Of a stretch of 64,000 bases of DNA, positions 6,651 to 15,631 are shown piece by piece. A program made the position numbers and the translations under genes. Position 1 is the first letter of the stretch. Every line of letters starts with the position of its first letter. The notes under the pieces are model-generated. The model worked only from the letters and a program-made list of their open reading frames with translations. It searched no databases and had not been told where the DNA came from. Where the stretch lies: the NCBI RefSeq assembly GCF_002222655.1, contig NZ_CP022423.1:248001-312000 (forward strand), read 5' to 3'. The DNA is from Vitreoscilla filiformis (GTDB lineage Bacteria > Pseudomonadota > Gammaproteobacteria > Burkholderiales > Burkholderiaceae_C).

Positions 6651-8075
6651 TCAGAAAAAGGTCGGGCTGACTTGGAACAGCTTTTCAACGTCGCGCACCA
6701 TGCGCTTTTTCGGCACGAACACGATGACGTGATCGAGGGGTTCGATGAGCGTGTCATGGTGGGCCATGAGCACCTGGGCATCGTGGGTGTCTGGGGTTTC
6801 GGCGCCGTCTTCGGTGTGCAGGCCGCGCACCAACGCGCCGACTTGCACCCCGGGCGGCAGTTTGAGTTGCCCGATGCGGCGTCCAGCCAAACGGGAGCTT
6901 TTGGCGTCGCCACGCACCACCGCTTCCAGCGCTTCGGCGGCGCCTCGGCGCAAACTATGAACGGCCTCCACGTCGCCGCGCCGCACGTAGGCGAGCAACT
7001 CACCGATCACCGCCGACGCCGGCGAAATGGCAATGTCGATCTTCGTGCCCTGCACCAAGTCGGCATAGGCACTGCGGTTGATCAGGGCCAGCACCCGGCG
7101 TGCGCCCATGCGTTTGGCCAGCAGGCAAGCCATGATGTTGTCCTCGTCGTCGTCGGTGAGGGCGGCGAACAAGTCCATGTCACCGACGTTTTCGTCCTCC
7201 AGCAAATCTTCGTCCGTGCAGTCGCCGTGCAGCACCAAGGTGGCCGCCGGCAGTTGGGTGGCGAGGTAATCGCAGCGGGCTCGATCGTGCTCAATCAGCT
7301 TGAGTTCATGGGTCTGACACAGCTCACGCGCCAGGCGCAGCCCCACTTTGCCGCCACCGGCCAGCATCAAACGCCGCACGGGGCGGCCCTCAGCTTCATG
7401 CAAAGCCGCCAGCGTGGCGCGGATCTGCGCCGTCGGGGCCAGCACAAACACCTCATCCCCGATGGCGATGCGCGTCTGTCCCTCCAAACGCGGCAGGGCT
7501 TGCTCTTGGCGGTAAATCGCCACCACGCGGGCATCCAAGTCGGGCAGCAGGGCGGGAATTTCGTCCAAGCGATGCCCCACCAGCAAGCCCCCTTCCGACG
7601 CTCGCACCACGATCAAACTCACCAGCCCGCGTGCAAACGTCACCGCCTGCAACGCTTCCGGAAATTCGATGAGCTGGCGAATCGAGGCCGTCACCGACGC
7701 CTCTGGGCAAATCACTTGATCGACGGCAAAACCCGTCGCGCCCATCATCTCGACATGCTGCTCAAACTCGGGGGAGCGCAGGCGCGCAATGCGGGTGGGC
7801 ACGTTGAACACGTCGTGCGCCACCTTGCAGACCACGAGGTTGGTTTCGTCGGCGGCAGCACAACCGATCACCATGTCTGCATCGTGCGCTCCCGCTTGGG
7901 CCAACACCGAGGGCTGGATGCCGTTACCCACCACGCCGCGCAGATCCAACCGGTCTTGCAGCAGGCGCAGGCGCTGCGGGTCGGTGTCGATGACGGTGAT
8001 GTCGTTGTGCTCAGAGACCAAGCTCTCCGCGACGCTTTGGCCCACGCGGCCAGCACCCAAAATGATGATGTTCAT
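6651..8075 (-). CDS. trkA: Trk potassium transporter NAD-binding subunit TrkA
   Basis: 474 aa cytoplasmic regulator of TrkH with two RCK units. The first Rossmann motif is MNIIILGAGRVGQSVAESL at residues 1-19 and the second is LAGGGKVGLRLAREL near residue 238. Each is followed by a TrkA-C segment. It is the first gene of trkA-trkH. The 109-base gap to the divergent CPA2 antiporter gene at 8185 must hold both promoters. Such pairing of K+ uptake with a cation/proton antiporter gene suggests shared control of potassium and pH. Confidence 0.95.
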   Translation of the reverse strand: MNIIILGAGRVGQSVAESLVSEHNDITVIDTDPQRLRLLQDRLDLRGVVGNGIQPSVLAQAGAHDADMVIGCAAADETNLVVCKVAHDVFNVPTRIARLRSPEFEQHVEMMGATGFAVDQVICPEASVTASIRQLIEFPEALQAVTFARGLVSLIVVRASEGGLLVGHRLDEIPALLPDLDARVVAIYRQEQALPRLEGQTRIAIGDEVFVLAPTAQIRATLAALHEAEGRPVRRLMLAGGGKVGLRLARELCQTHELKLIEHDRARCDYLATQLPAATLVLHGDCTDEDLLEDENVGDMDLFAALTDDDEDNIMACLLAKRMGARRVLALINRSAYADLVQGTKIDIAISPASAVIGELLAYVRRGDVEAVHSLRRGAAEALEAVVRGDAKSSRLAGRRIGQLKLPPGVQVGALVRGLHTEDGAETPDTHDAQVLMAHHDTLIEPLDHVIVFVPKKRMVRDVEKLFQVSPTFF

Positions 8076-8184
8076 GGGATGAGATTCTGTCGCTCCAAGG
8101 AGGGGAACTTCCGCCAGGGGTGCCGTTCCACCTCACATTTACCTATTTGACGCCCCGCAGCCCCAGAAAGGAGCCCCCATCGCC

Positions 8185-9399
8185 ATGCACACCGACATGC
8201 CCTTGATCACCACCTTGGCCTCTGCCCTTGGGTTGTCGCTGGTGCTGGGTTTCATCGCAGCGCGGCTGCAACTGCCCGCTTTGGTGGGTTATTTGTTGGC
8301 TGGCGTGTTGCTGGGGCCACACACCCCCGGATACGTGGCCGATGTGGGCCTGGCAGCGCAGTTGGCCGAAATCGGGGTGATGCTGCTGATGTTCGGCGTG
8401 GGCCTGCATTTTTCGCTGACCGACCTGCTGGCGGTGCGGCGCGTCGCAGTGCCCGGCGCGGTGGTGCAAATCGGCGTAGCCACGGCGCTGGGCGCGTGGT
8501 TGGCGTGGCACTGGGGCTGGTCGTGGGCGGGGGCGGTGGTGTTTGGGTTGGCGCTGTCCGTGGCCAGCACGGTGGTGTTGCTGCGCGCTTTGGAGGCCCG
8601 GGGAGAACTGGCGTCTGAGCATGGCCGCATCGCCATCGGTTGGCTGGTGGTGGAAGACTTGGCCATGGTGCTGGTGTTGGTGCTGTTGCCCGCTTTGGTC
8701 ACCGCGCCAGGCCACACCACCCCGCCCGACACCCACACTGTGCTGCTCACCCTGGCACGTACGCTGCTCACGGTGGGGGCTTTCGTGGCGGTGATGTTGC
8801 TGGTCGGTCGGCGAGCCCTGCCTTGGCTGTTGCAGCAAATCGCCCGCACCAACTCACGCGAATTGTTCAACCTGTGCGTGGTTGCTGTGGCCGTGGGCAT
8901 CGCCTCGGGCGCGGCGGCGTTGTTTGGCGTGTCGGTGGCGCTGGGGGCTTTTTTTGCTGGCTTGGTGCTGCGTGAATCGGATTTTGGCCATCGCGCCGCC
9001 GAAGAATCCTTGCCCTTTCGGGATGCTTTCGCGGTGTTGTTTTTCGTCTCGGTGGGGATGCTGTTCGACCCGCTGGTGCTGCTGGAGCGACCGGTGCAAG
9101 TGCTCGGGGTCACGGGGGTGATCGTGCTGGGCAAGTCCGTGGTGGCAGCCGCGTGGGTGCTGGCGCTGCGCCGGCCATTGAGCCAAGCCCTGGGGATTGC
9201 TGCCAGTTTGGCCCAAGTGGGCGAGTTTTCGTTCATTTTGGTCGGGTTGGGGGGCAGCTTGGGGGTGCTGCCACCCGAAGCTCAAAGCCTGATCGTGGCG
9301 GGCGCATTGCTGTCGATCGCGCTCAATCCGCTGTGGATGTCCCTGATGCCATGGTTGCAGCGTTGGATGGCCGCACGCTGGGCCTGGGCACGGGACTGA
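8185..9399 (+). CDS. CPA2-family monovalent cation:proton antiporter (YbaL/KefB-like membrane domain only)
   Basis: 404 aa with about 12 hydrophobic segments of the Na_H_Exchanger fold. Family features include LPALVGYLLAGVLLGP near residue 31, the GVMLLMFGVGL segment, and GWLVVEDLAMVLVLVLLP, the two-acid motif in the ion path. KefB, KefC and YbaL proteins are 550-620 aa because they carry a C-terminal TrkA-N/RCK domain. This protein ends right after the membrane domain, so it lacks the nucleotide-sensing part. AAAGGAG lies about 13 bases before the ATG, and a start at 8197 is also possible. It is divergent from trkA. Direction and ion (K+ or Na+) cannot be decided. Confidence 0.85.
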   Translation: MHTDMPLITTLASALGLSLVLGFIAARLQLPALVGYLLAGVLLGPHTPGYVADVGLAAQLAEIGVMLLMFGVGLHFSLTDLLAVRRVAVPGAVVQIGVATALGAWLAWHWGWSWAGAVVFGLALSVASTVVLLRALEARGELASEHGRIAIGWLVVEDLAMVLVLVLLPALVTAPGHTTPPDTHTVLLTLARTLLTVGAFVAVMLLVGRRALPWLLQQIARTNSRELFNLCVVAVAVGIASGAAALFGVSVALGAFFAGLVLRESDFGHRAAEESLPFRDAFAVLFFVSVGMLFDPLVLLERPVQVLGVTGVIVLGKSVVAAAWVLALRRPLSQALGIAASLAQVGEFSFILVGLGGSLGVLPPEAQSLIVAGALLSIALNPLWMSLMPWLQRWMAARWAWARD

Positions 9400-9468
9400 C
9401 TTCATCGCTGCGTCACGGGCGCTGCGCATCCTCGCGGGGGACTGCCCCCCTTTTCAGGATGTCCCCTC

Positions 9469-10308
9469 ATGCGCCCAGAAGACGCTTCCCTGCCCGCCCC
9501 GACACCCACCCCTTTGCAGGTGCGGACGGTTTGGATCTCCGATTTGCACCTGGGCACGCCGGGCTGCCAAGCCGAAGCACTGTTGCAGTTTTTGCGCGAT
9601 GTGGAATGCGACACCCTCTATTTGGTGGGCGACATCATCGATGGCTGGCAACTGCGCCGCAGTTGGTACTGGCCTCAAGCGCACAACGATGTGGTGCAAA
9701 AAATCCTGCGCAAAGCGCGCAAGGGCACGCGGGTGGTGTTCGTACCGGGCAATCACGATGAGTTTGCACGCCGTTACGCCACCCACCACTTTGGCGGCGT
9801 CGAAGTGCTCAACGAGGTGGTTCACACCACGGCGGATGGTCGGCGCCTCTGGGTGCTGCACGGCGACTTGTTCGACGGCGTGATCCAGTGCGCCAAGTGG
9901 CTGGCCTACGTGGGCGACAGTGCATACGAATTCACCCTCAAAGTCAACCGCTGGTTGAACCGGGCGCGGGCGCGGGCAGGGTTGCCGTATTGGAGCCTGT
10001 CCAAGTACCTCAAGCTCAAAGTCAAGCGGGCGGTGAGTTACGTCAGTGATTTCGAAGTGGCCGTGGCCCGCGAAGCGCACAAGCGTGGCGTGCAGGGCGT
10101 GGTGTGCGGCCACATCCACCACGCGGAGATACGCGAGATCGACGGCATCCTCTACTGCAACGACGGCGACTGGGTGGAAAGCCTGACCGCCTTGGTGGAA
10201 CACCCCGACGGTCGGCTGGAGATCATCGATCGCAGTGCGCCGGCAGCCGCGCCAGTGCCTGACCCATGCGAAGGCGTGCTCCCGTCTCAATGCCCGCACA
10301 CCGCGTAA
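9469..10308 (+). CDS. LpxH-like UDP-2,3-diacylglucosamine diphosphatase family metallophosphoesterase
   Basis: 279 aa soluble calcineurin-like phosphoesterase of the COG2908 family. The metal-binding blocks appear in order: SDLHLG (residues about 23-28), GDIIDGW, PGNHDE, LHGDLFDG and GHIHHAEI. In lipid A synthesis LpxH removes UMP from UDP-2,3-diacylglucosamine. This longer, LpxH2/YbbF-like form with a proline-rich N-terminus could act on that or a related nucleotide substrate. Its last 86 bases overlap the 3' end of the convergent psd gene. The two genes together concern envelope lipids. Confidence 0.8.
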   Translation: MRPEDASLPAPTPTPLQVRTVWISDLHLGTPGCQAEALLQFLRDVECDTLYLVGDIIDGWQLRRSWYWPQAHNDVVQKILRKARKGTRVVFVPGNHDEFARRYATHHFGGVEVLNEVVHTTADGRRLWVLHGDLFDGVIQCAKWLAYVGDSAYEFTLKVNRWLNRARARAGLPYWSLSKYLKLKVKRAVSYVSDFEVAVAREAHKRGVQGVVCGHIHHAEIREIDGILYCNDGDWVESLTALVEHPDGRLEIIDRSAPAAAPVPDPCEGVLPSQCPHTA

Positions 10309-11134
10309 ACCCCGGCGGCACGAACACGATGATGGTCGAGCCGTGCTGGAACCAGCCCAATTCTTGGCCCTTGGTGAAGCGCGCTTGGGTGGGCATTTCG
10401 TTCGGACCTCGGTAGCGCAGATGCAACAACACATCCAGGCAGTGCAAACGGATGCTGGCCACCAAAATCGCCGCCACCGGCACCAGCGCAATGGGATGGC
10501 CTGAGGCCAGGCGCATCCTCAGCACGGCGCGTTCGTTGCGGCAGTAGAGTTTTTCCACCCGCTTCAAGGCGATGGGGTTGACGTTCCAGGTGTCCCCGCT
10601 GAGGTAGGTGACGTGCTCCATCTGCCCCTCAAAAGGCGCATGGAAGCGGTGGTACATGCTGGAGGTCAGGCGCAGGGTGATGAACTCACCGTCGTGAAAT
10701 GGCGTGGTGTCCTGCGTCGGGCCGAACAGCTCGGCCAGGGTGTACGGGAAGCCCTTGGCCTGAAACACCTCCGTGCCCCGCACGGGGCCACAAGCGCCGA
10801 CGATGGCGTCACAAGGGCTGCTCAACACCGTTGGGTCGGGGTCGATCGGGCGGGCGCCGGGCCGCAGTTCCCGTGTGAAGCATTCCATCAAGCTGCGAAA
10901 GTGGGTCTGGCGCGACTCACTCACATCAAGATCGGAAAACAAACGCCACACGGCAATCGCGGCCCGGGTGAGCACGGGCGATTCGATCTGGCTGAACCAA
11001 CCCATGAAATGGGTCAGTGCTTGGCGCGGGACGCGGTTGGTGAGGAGGAAGTTAAGGTCTTCCTGCTGGGTGATGGCTTGGATCAGCGATTTCAACGGCA
11101 AGGCCCTGCGGTGACGATGGGCTGTCCATGACAC
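10223..11134 (-). CDS. psd: Phosphatidylserine decarboxylase (pyruvoyl enzyme)
   Basis: About 303 aa. It decarboxylates phosphatidylserine to phosphatidylethanolamine at the inner membrane. The self-cleavage site is visible as FQHGSTIIVF near residue 263, where cleavage before Ser gives the alpha subunit with its pyruvoyl group. It also has the conserved SPCDAIVGACG and MYHRFHAPFEGQ blocks. The frame opens with GTG at 11134, and no in-frame ATG follows before residue 44, so the start is GTG or a nearby TTG. Its 3' end overlaps the LpxH-like gene tail to tail by 86 bases. Confidence 0.92.
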   Translation of the reverse strand: MSWTAHRHRRALPLKSLIQAITQQEDLNFLLTNRVPRQALTHFMGWFSQIESPVLTRAAIAVWRLFSDLDVSESRQTHFRSLMECFTRELRPGARPIDPDPTVLSSPCDAIVGACGPVRGTEVFQAKGFPYTLAELFGPTQDTTPFHDGEFITLRLTSSMYHRFHAPFEGQMEHVTYLSGDTWNVNPIALKRVEKLYCRNERAVLRMRLASGHPIALVPVAAILVASIRLHCLDVLLHLRYRGPNEMPTQARFTKGQELGWFQHGSTIIVFVPPGFTRCAGIETGARLRMGQALARLPAHCDR

Positions 11135-11214
11135 GGCATGCGCATGTCAGGGCCATGACGCTGTGGCACCAGCACCAACAGCAAGCGGTGACTCAGTAGA
11201 AATCCGGAGGTTGC

Positions 11215-11694
11215 ATGTCAATGTCCATACAGCTTTCGGGGGATACGATCCCGGCTCTTAGACTCACAAGAGATCGGGTAGCCATGGCTTTCATCGAGTG
11301 GACCAGCGACCTGGACACAGGCATCGGTTGGGTGGACGAGCAGCACCGCAAAATCGTCGATTGCATCAACGACTTGCACGCCGTGGATCGGGCCAGCGGC
11401 ACACGCGACAGCGTTTCTGACGTGATGGGGCGCCTGATTGCCTATACCCGTTACCACTTCTCTGAAGAAGAAAAGATGCTGGAGCGAGCAGGCTACCGTT
11501 TGCTCGAAACCCACCAAGGGATACACCGGGGGTTCATCGACAAGCTCCACACCATTCACGAACAGTACCGGCGCGGCGCGGATACGCTAACCAGCTTGTT
11601 GGCACTGTTGGAAAACTGGCTGTTCAGCCACATCCGCGTGCATGACCGGGGCTATGTGGCGACGGTCAAAAGTGCGGGCGCCGATCGGCTCTGA
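11215..11694 (+). CDS. Bacteriohemerythrin
   Basis: Four-helix di-iron protein that binds oxygen. The iron ligands are all visible: WVDEQHRKIV, RYHFSEEEKML, ETHQGIHRGF and FSHIRVHDRGY. The domain itself starts at MAFIEWTSDL (ATG 11284). A strong GGAGG lies just before ATG 11215, giving a 23-residue N-terminal extension; I keep this longer start for that reason, but 11221 and 11284 remain possible. It probably stores or senses O2 in a microaerobic lifestyle. It has its own transcription unit between divergent psd and the aminotransferase gene. Confidence 0.88.
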   Translation: MSMSIQLSGDTIPALRLTRDRVAMAFIEWTSDLDTGIGWVDEQHRKIVDCINDLHAVDRASGTRDSVSDVMGRLIAYTRYHFSEEEKMLERAGYRLLETHQGIHRGFIDKLHTIHEQYRRGADTLTSLLALLENWLFSHIRVHDRGYVATVKSAGADRL

Positions 11695-11772
11695 CCTCCG
11701 GCAGCCATCCACGGGCAGGGTGCCCGCTGGACACGTCACAGCGCTGTCACCCCGGGCCGGTACACCGCCGGC

Positions 11773-13479
11773 ATGGATGCTTTCACCTCCCCTTTGACCG
11801 CCCTGGCTTTGGCTGCGCTGGTGGTGCTGCTGCCGCGTGCCAAGCGCCGGCTGGAACTGTCGCTGGCCAAACAGCCGGGCTTGGCGGGCCATTCACGCTG
11901 GGCGCAACGGGTGGCACGCTGGTTGCCCGGCTACAGCTATGACGATGCCCCGTTCTTCAACGCCGATGCCGCCCCCGCCGAGTTGGTAGCGCAGCGTCGT
12001 GCCGGCTTGACTGCGCTCGGGCAACGCTTGGCAGCGCGCCACCCTCTCAGCATCGCCGCCACCGCCGACGTGCGCGCAGGGCTGGCCGATGCGCAATTCA
12101 CCCGCCGTTATCGGGTGCCGTTCCAATTCAGTGCGCTGGTGAGCGAGCGGCTGCCGCTGGGCAACGTCGTGCAAGCCAGCCAGGGCGTGCAGGTGCAAGA
12201 CCTGGACGGCCAGTGGTTCTACGATTTGACGGGCTCCTACGGCGTCAACGTCCTGGGTTACGACGCCTACAAACACTGCATCGCCGAAGGCGCCCGCCGC
12301 GCCGAAGCGCTGGGCCCCGTGCTGGGCAGCTACCACCCCTGCGTGCTGGACAACGTGCGGCGCCTGAAGGCCATCTCGGGGTTGGACGAGGTGTCTTTCC
12401 ACATGTCTGGCACAGAAGCCGTGATGCAAGCGGTGCGTTTGGCGCGTTACCACACCCGACGGCGTTATCTGGTGCGCTTTTGCGGGGCGTACCACGGCTG
12501 GTGGGAAGACGTGCAGCCCGGCCCCGGCAACCCTTTGCCGCCACGCGAAACCTACACCCTGTCCGACATGAACCCGCGCAGCCTGCATGTGCTGCGCACC
12601 CGCACCGACATCGCCTGCGTGCTCATCAACCCCCTGCAAGCGCTGCACCCCAACAGCCCCGCGCCGGGGGATTCGTCCCTCGTAGACTCCAGTCGGCGAG
12701 CCGGTTTTGACCGTGCGGCTTACACCGCCTGGCTCCAACAGTTGCGCGAGGTTTGCACCGAACGCGGCATCGTGCTGATTTTTGACGAGGTGTTTGTCGG
12801 GTTTCGCTTGGCACCGGGCGGGGCACAGGCCTACTTCGGTGTGCAAGCGGACATGGTGACCTACGGCAAAACCCTGGGCGGTGGCTTGCCGGTGGGGGTC
12901 GTCTGTGGCCGGGCTGCGCTGATGCGGCGCTTCCGTCCGGAGCGCCCAGCGGACATTTGTTTTGCCCGAGGCACCTTCAACGCACACCCTTACGTCATGG
13001 CCAGCATGGCGGCTTTCCTCGACCAGATGGAGCGTCCCGAAGTGCGTGCGCTCTACGACGGTTTGGATGAACGCTGGAACGCCCGCGCCGCCCAGCTCAA
13101 CGCACGCTTGGAAGCCGCCGATTTGCCGGTGCGCGTGGCCAACTTGTCCAGCATCTGGACGGTGATTTACACCCACCCAAGCCGCTACAACTGGCTGTTG
13201 CAGTTTTATCTGCGCGACCAGGGTTTGCTGCTGAGTTGGGTCGGCAGTGGCCGTTTCATCTTCAGCCTGAATTACACCGACGATGATTTCGCCGCTGTGG
13301 CCGATCGTTTCGTTGCCGCTGCCCACGCCATGCGCCACGATGGCTGGTGGTGGACACAGCCCGCCACGGTCAGCAATCGGACGATTCGGCGGGAACTGTT
13401 GCGGGAGGTGCTGGCCCAGCGCCTATACTCGCCGGTTCATTCATCACAGCAGAACCGAGAAAGGCAGCACGGGTTATGA
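11773..13479 (+). CDS. Class III PLP-dependent aminotransferase with N-terminal membrane anchor
   Basis: 568 aa. Residues 6-22 (SPLTALALAALVVLLPR) form a single hydrophobic anchor followed by basic residues. From about residue 120 onward it is a class III aminotransferase resembling glutamate-1-semialdehyde aminomutase: SFHMSGTEAVMQAVRLAR, YHGWWEDVQPG, LIFDEVFVGFR and the PLP lysine in VTYGKTLGGGLPVG. True HemL is about 430 aa and lacks an anchor, so this is probably a different transaminase, perhaps modifying a lipid or surface sugar. Its stop codon overlaps the ATG of the threonine leader peptide, and its last coding bases probably contain the promoter of the thrS operon. Confidence 0.75.
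   Translation: MDAFTSPLTALALAALVVLLPRAKRRLELSLAKQPGLAGHSRWAQRVARWLPGYSYDDAPFFNADAAPAELVAQRRAGLTALGQRLAARHPLSIAATADVRAGLADAQFTRRYRVPFQFSALVSERLPLGNVVQASQGVQVQDLDGQWFYDLTGSYGVNVLGYDAYKHCIAEGARRAEALGPVLGSYHPCVLDNVRRLKAISGLDEVSFHMSGTEAVMQAVRLARYHTRRRYLVRFCGAYHGWWEDVQPGPGNPLPPRETYTLSDMNPRSLHVLRTRTDIACVLINPLQALHPNSPAPGDSSLVDSSRRAGFDRAAYTAWLQQLREVCTERGIVLIFDEVFVGFRLAPGGAQAYFGVQADMVTYGKTLGGGLPVGVVCGRAALMRRFRPERPADICFARGTFNAHPYVMASMAAFLDQMERPEVRALYDGLDERWNARAAQLNARLEAADLPVRVANLSSIWTVIYTHPSRYNWLLQFYLRDQGLLLSWVGSGRFIFSLNYTDDDFAAVADRFVAAAHAMRHDGWWWTQPATVSNRTIRRELLREVLAQRLYSPVHSSQQNRERQHGL
13399..13429 (+). promoter_or_regulatory. Candidate promoter of the thrS operon
   Basis: TTGCGG (13399-13404) and TATACT (13424-13429) are spaced 19 bases and lie inside the 3' end of the aminotransferase gene. 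The -10 matches the consensus at five of six positions; the spacing is slightly long. A transcript from about 13436 would begin 40 bases before the threonine leader ATG, which fits an attenuator leader. Confidence 0.45.
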
Positions 13480-13517
13480 CACCGCGAACGACGACCTTCA
13501 CCTTGGAAGAGTTTTAG
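13476..13517 (+). CDS. Threonine-rich leader peptide of the thrS operon
   Basis: A 13-codon frame, [13 protein letters not shown], starting at an ATG that overlaps the aminotransferase stop (ATGA). Five of thirteen residues are Thr, including three in a row (ACG ACG ACC, 13488-13496). It sits directly upstream of a terminator and of thrS, the threonyl-tRNA synthetase gene. A ribosome short of charged tRNA-Thr would stall on the Thr run and uncover the downstream RNA. GAAAGG about 13 bases upstream may serve as ribosome site. It was found by reading the frame; there is no homology support. Confidence 0.6.
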   Translation: MTPRTTTFTLEEF

Positions 13518-13519
13518 TC

Positions 13520-13582
13520 GGCCTCCGTTCGTCGTCCCCTTTTGTTGCATCGAACGCGGCCCCTTGGCCGCGTTTTGCTTTT
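13520..13582 (+). terminator. Transcription attenuator (terminator/antiterminator) before thrS
   Basis: Segment 3 AACGCGGCC (13553-13561) and segment 4 GGCCGCGTT (13566-13574) form a perfect 9-bp hairpin with loop CCTT, followed by T-rich bases: an intrinsic terminator. Segment 2 GGCCTCCGTT (13520-13529) can instead pair with segment 3 (GGCC with GGCC, CGTT with AACG), which prevents the terminator. The Thr-codon region (segment 1, ACGACGA at 13488-13494) can pair with TCGTCGT (13529-13535), hiding segment 2. This is the four-segment logic of the classical trp and thr attenuators. The leader stop at 13515 places a terminating ribosome over segment 2. Confidence 0.65.
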
Positions 13583-13635
13583 CTGCTCACCCTTTTTCGC
13601 CCTTGCCGGATGCCCGGCACCCCAAGGAGTTGTCC

Positions 13636-15555
13636 ATGCTCACGATCACCCTGCCGGATGGCGCCCAGCGCGAATACCCCGGCCCGCTCACTGTCGCCGA
13701 GATCGCTGCTTCCATCGCCCCCGGTTTGGCCAAAGCCGCCTTGGGGGGCCGCGTGGGCACCGGCGACGCCGCTCGCCTCGTGGACACCAGCCACTTGATC
13801 GACACCGACACCGCCTTGGCCATCGTCACCGACAAGGATGCGGCGGGTTTGGAGCTGGTCCGCCACTCCACCGCGCACTTGCTGGCCTATGCGGTGAAAG
13901 AGCTGTTCCCCGAAGCGCAAGTCACCATCGGCCCGGTGATCGAACACGGCTTTTATTACGACTTCGCCTACAAGCGTCCCTTCACCCCGGACGATCTGGC
14001 CGCCATCGAAAAGAAGATGCAGGAGCTGGCCAAGAAGGACGAGCGCGTGGTGCGCCGCGTGCTGCCGCGTGACGAGGCCGTCGCCTACTTCAAGAGCTTG
14101 GGTGAAGCCTACAAAGCCGAGCTGATCGAAGCCATTCCGGCGGATCAAGACGTGTCCCTGTACCGCGAAGGTGCGTTCGAAGACTTGTGCCGTGGCCCGC
14201 ACGTGCCCAGCACCGGCAAACTCAAGCACTTCAAACTGATGAAGGTGGCCGGCGCTTACTGGCGTGGCGATCATCGCAACGAACAGTTGCAGCGCATCTA
14301 CGGCACCGCCTGGACAAGCAAGGACGACTTGCAAAAGTACCTGACCATGCTCGAAGAAGCCGAGAAGCGCGACCACCGCCGCCTGGGCCGCGAGCTGGAC
14401 TTGTTCCACCTGGATGAGCACTCCCCCGGCACCGTGTTCTGGCACCCCAAGGGCTGGACGCTGTGGCAAGAGGTGGAGCAGTACATGCGCCGCGTCTACC
14501 GCGAGAACGGCTACCAGGAGGTGAAAGGCCCGCAGATCCTCGACAAGAGCCTGTGGGAAAAAACCGGCCACTGGGACAAGTACCGCGAAAACATGTTCAC
14601 CACGGAATCAGAAAAGCGTGATTACGCCCTGAAGCCGATGAACTGCCCGGGGCACATCCTCATCTACAAGCAAGGCATCAAGAGCTACCGCGACCTGCCG
14701 CTGCGCTACGGTGAGTTCGGCCAATGCCACCGCAACGAGCCCACGGGCGGCCTGCACGGCATCATGCGCGTGCGTGGCTTCACTCAAGATGATGGCCACA
14801 TCTTCTGCACCGAAAGCCAAATTCAAGCCGAAGTGACGGCTTTCACCTCGCTGCTGCAAAAGGTCTACAAGGATTTCGGTTTTACCGAGATCATCTACAA
14901 ACTCTCCACCCGCCCGGAAAAGCGCATTGGCTCCGAAGAAAGCTGGGACAAGGCCGAAAACGCCCTGGCCGAGGGTCTGCGCGCCTCGGGCTGCGAGTTC
15001 GAATACCTGCCGGGAGAAGGTGCGTTCTATGGCCCGAAGATCGAATACACCCTGAAAGACGCCTTGGGCCGGCCATGGCAATGCGGCACGATTCAGGTCG
15101 ATCCGAACCTGCCTGAGCGCCTGGATGCGGAGTTTGTGGGCGAAGACGGCACGCGCCATCGCCCGGTGATGTTGCACCGCGCCATCGTGGGCAGCTTGGA
15201 GCGTTTCATCGGGATTTTGATCGAGCAGCACGCCGGTGCGCTGCCGGCTTGGCTGGCGCCAGTGCAGGTCGGCGTGGCCAGCATCACCGATGCCCAAAGC
15301 GATTACGTGCGCGATGTGGTTCAGGCGCTGCAAAAACAAGGAGTTAGGGCCGTCGCAGATTTACGCAGCGATAAAATCACGTATAAAATCCGCGAGTTTT
15401 CCTTGCAGAAGGTTCCGTACATCCTTGTCGTAGGTGACAAGGAGAAGGCAAACGGAGCCGTTGCGGTGCGCGCCCGGGGTAATCAAGATCTTGGCGTGAT
15501 GGCGCTGGCAGACTTCCAAGCGAAAGTCGCCGCCGACATCACCGCCAAGCGCTGA
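13636..15555 (+). CDS. thrS: Threonyl-tRNA synthetase
   Basis: 639 aa class II synthetase that charges tRNA-Thr. Domains in order are an N-terminal TGS domain (residues 1-60), an editing domain with [11 protein letters not shown] and [12 protein letters not shown], the catalytic core with [25 protein letters not shown] and the motif 3 region, and the C-terminal anticodon-binding domain. The start at 13636 is set by AAGGAG seven bases upstream and by the usual [10 protein letters not shown]-terminus. It is the first large gene of thrS-infC-rpmI-rplT-pheST-ihfA and lies just after the threonine attenuator. It would thus be induced when charged tRNA-Thr is scarce. Confidence 0.97.
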   Translation: MLTITLPDGAQREYPGPLTVAEIAASIAPGLAKAALGGRVGTGDAARLVDTSHLIDTDTALAIVTDKDAAGLELVRHSTAHLLAYAVKELFPEAQVTIGPVIEHGFYYDFAYKRPFTPDDLAAIEKKMQELAKKDERVVRRVLPRDEAVAYFKSLGEAYKAELIEAIPADQDVSLYREGAFEDLCRGPHVPSTGKLKHFKLMKVAGAYWRGDHRNEQLQRIYGTAWTSKDDLQKYLTMLEEAEKRDHRRLGRELDLFHLDEHSPGTVFWHPKGWTLWQEVEQYMRRVYRENGYQEVKGPQILDKSLWEKTGHWDKYRENMFTTESEKRDYALKPMNCPGHILIYKQGIKSYRDLPLRYGEFGQCHRNEPTGGLHGIMRVRGFTQDDGHIFCTESQIQAEVTAFTSLLQKVYKDFGFTEIIYKLSTRPEKRIGSEESWDKAENALAEGLRASGCEFEYLPGEGAFYGPKIEYTLKDALGRPWQCGTIQVDPNLPERLDAEFVGEDGTRHRPVMLHRAIVGSLERFIGILIEQHAGALPAWLAPVQVGVASITDAQSDYVRDVVQALQKQGVRAVADLRSDKITYKIREFSLQKVPYILVVGDKEKANGAVAVRARGNQDLGVMALADFQAKVAADITAKR

Positions 15556-15631
15556 CGGCCACGGGCTTTTGTCGCGCCGAATCATTGTTTCAGGCCCGTC
15601 TTGCCTCGGGCCTGCTTGAGGGGTTTGCACC

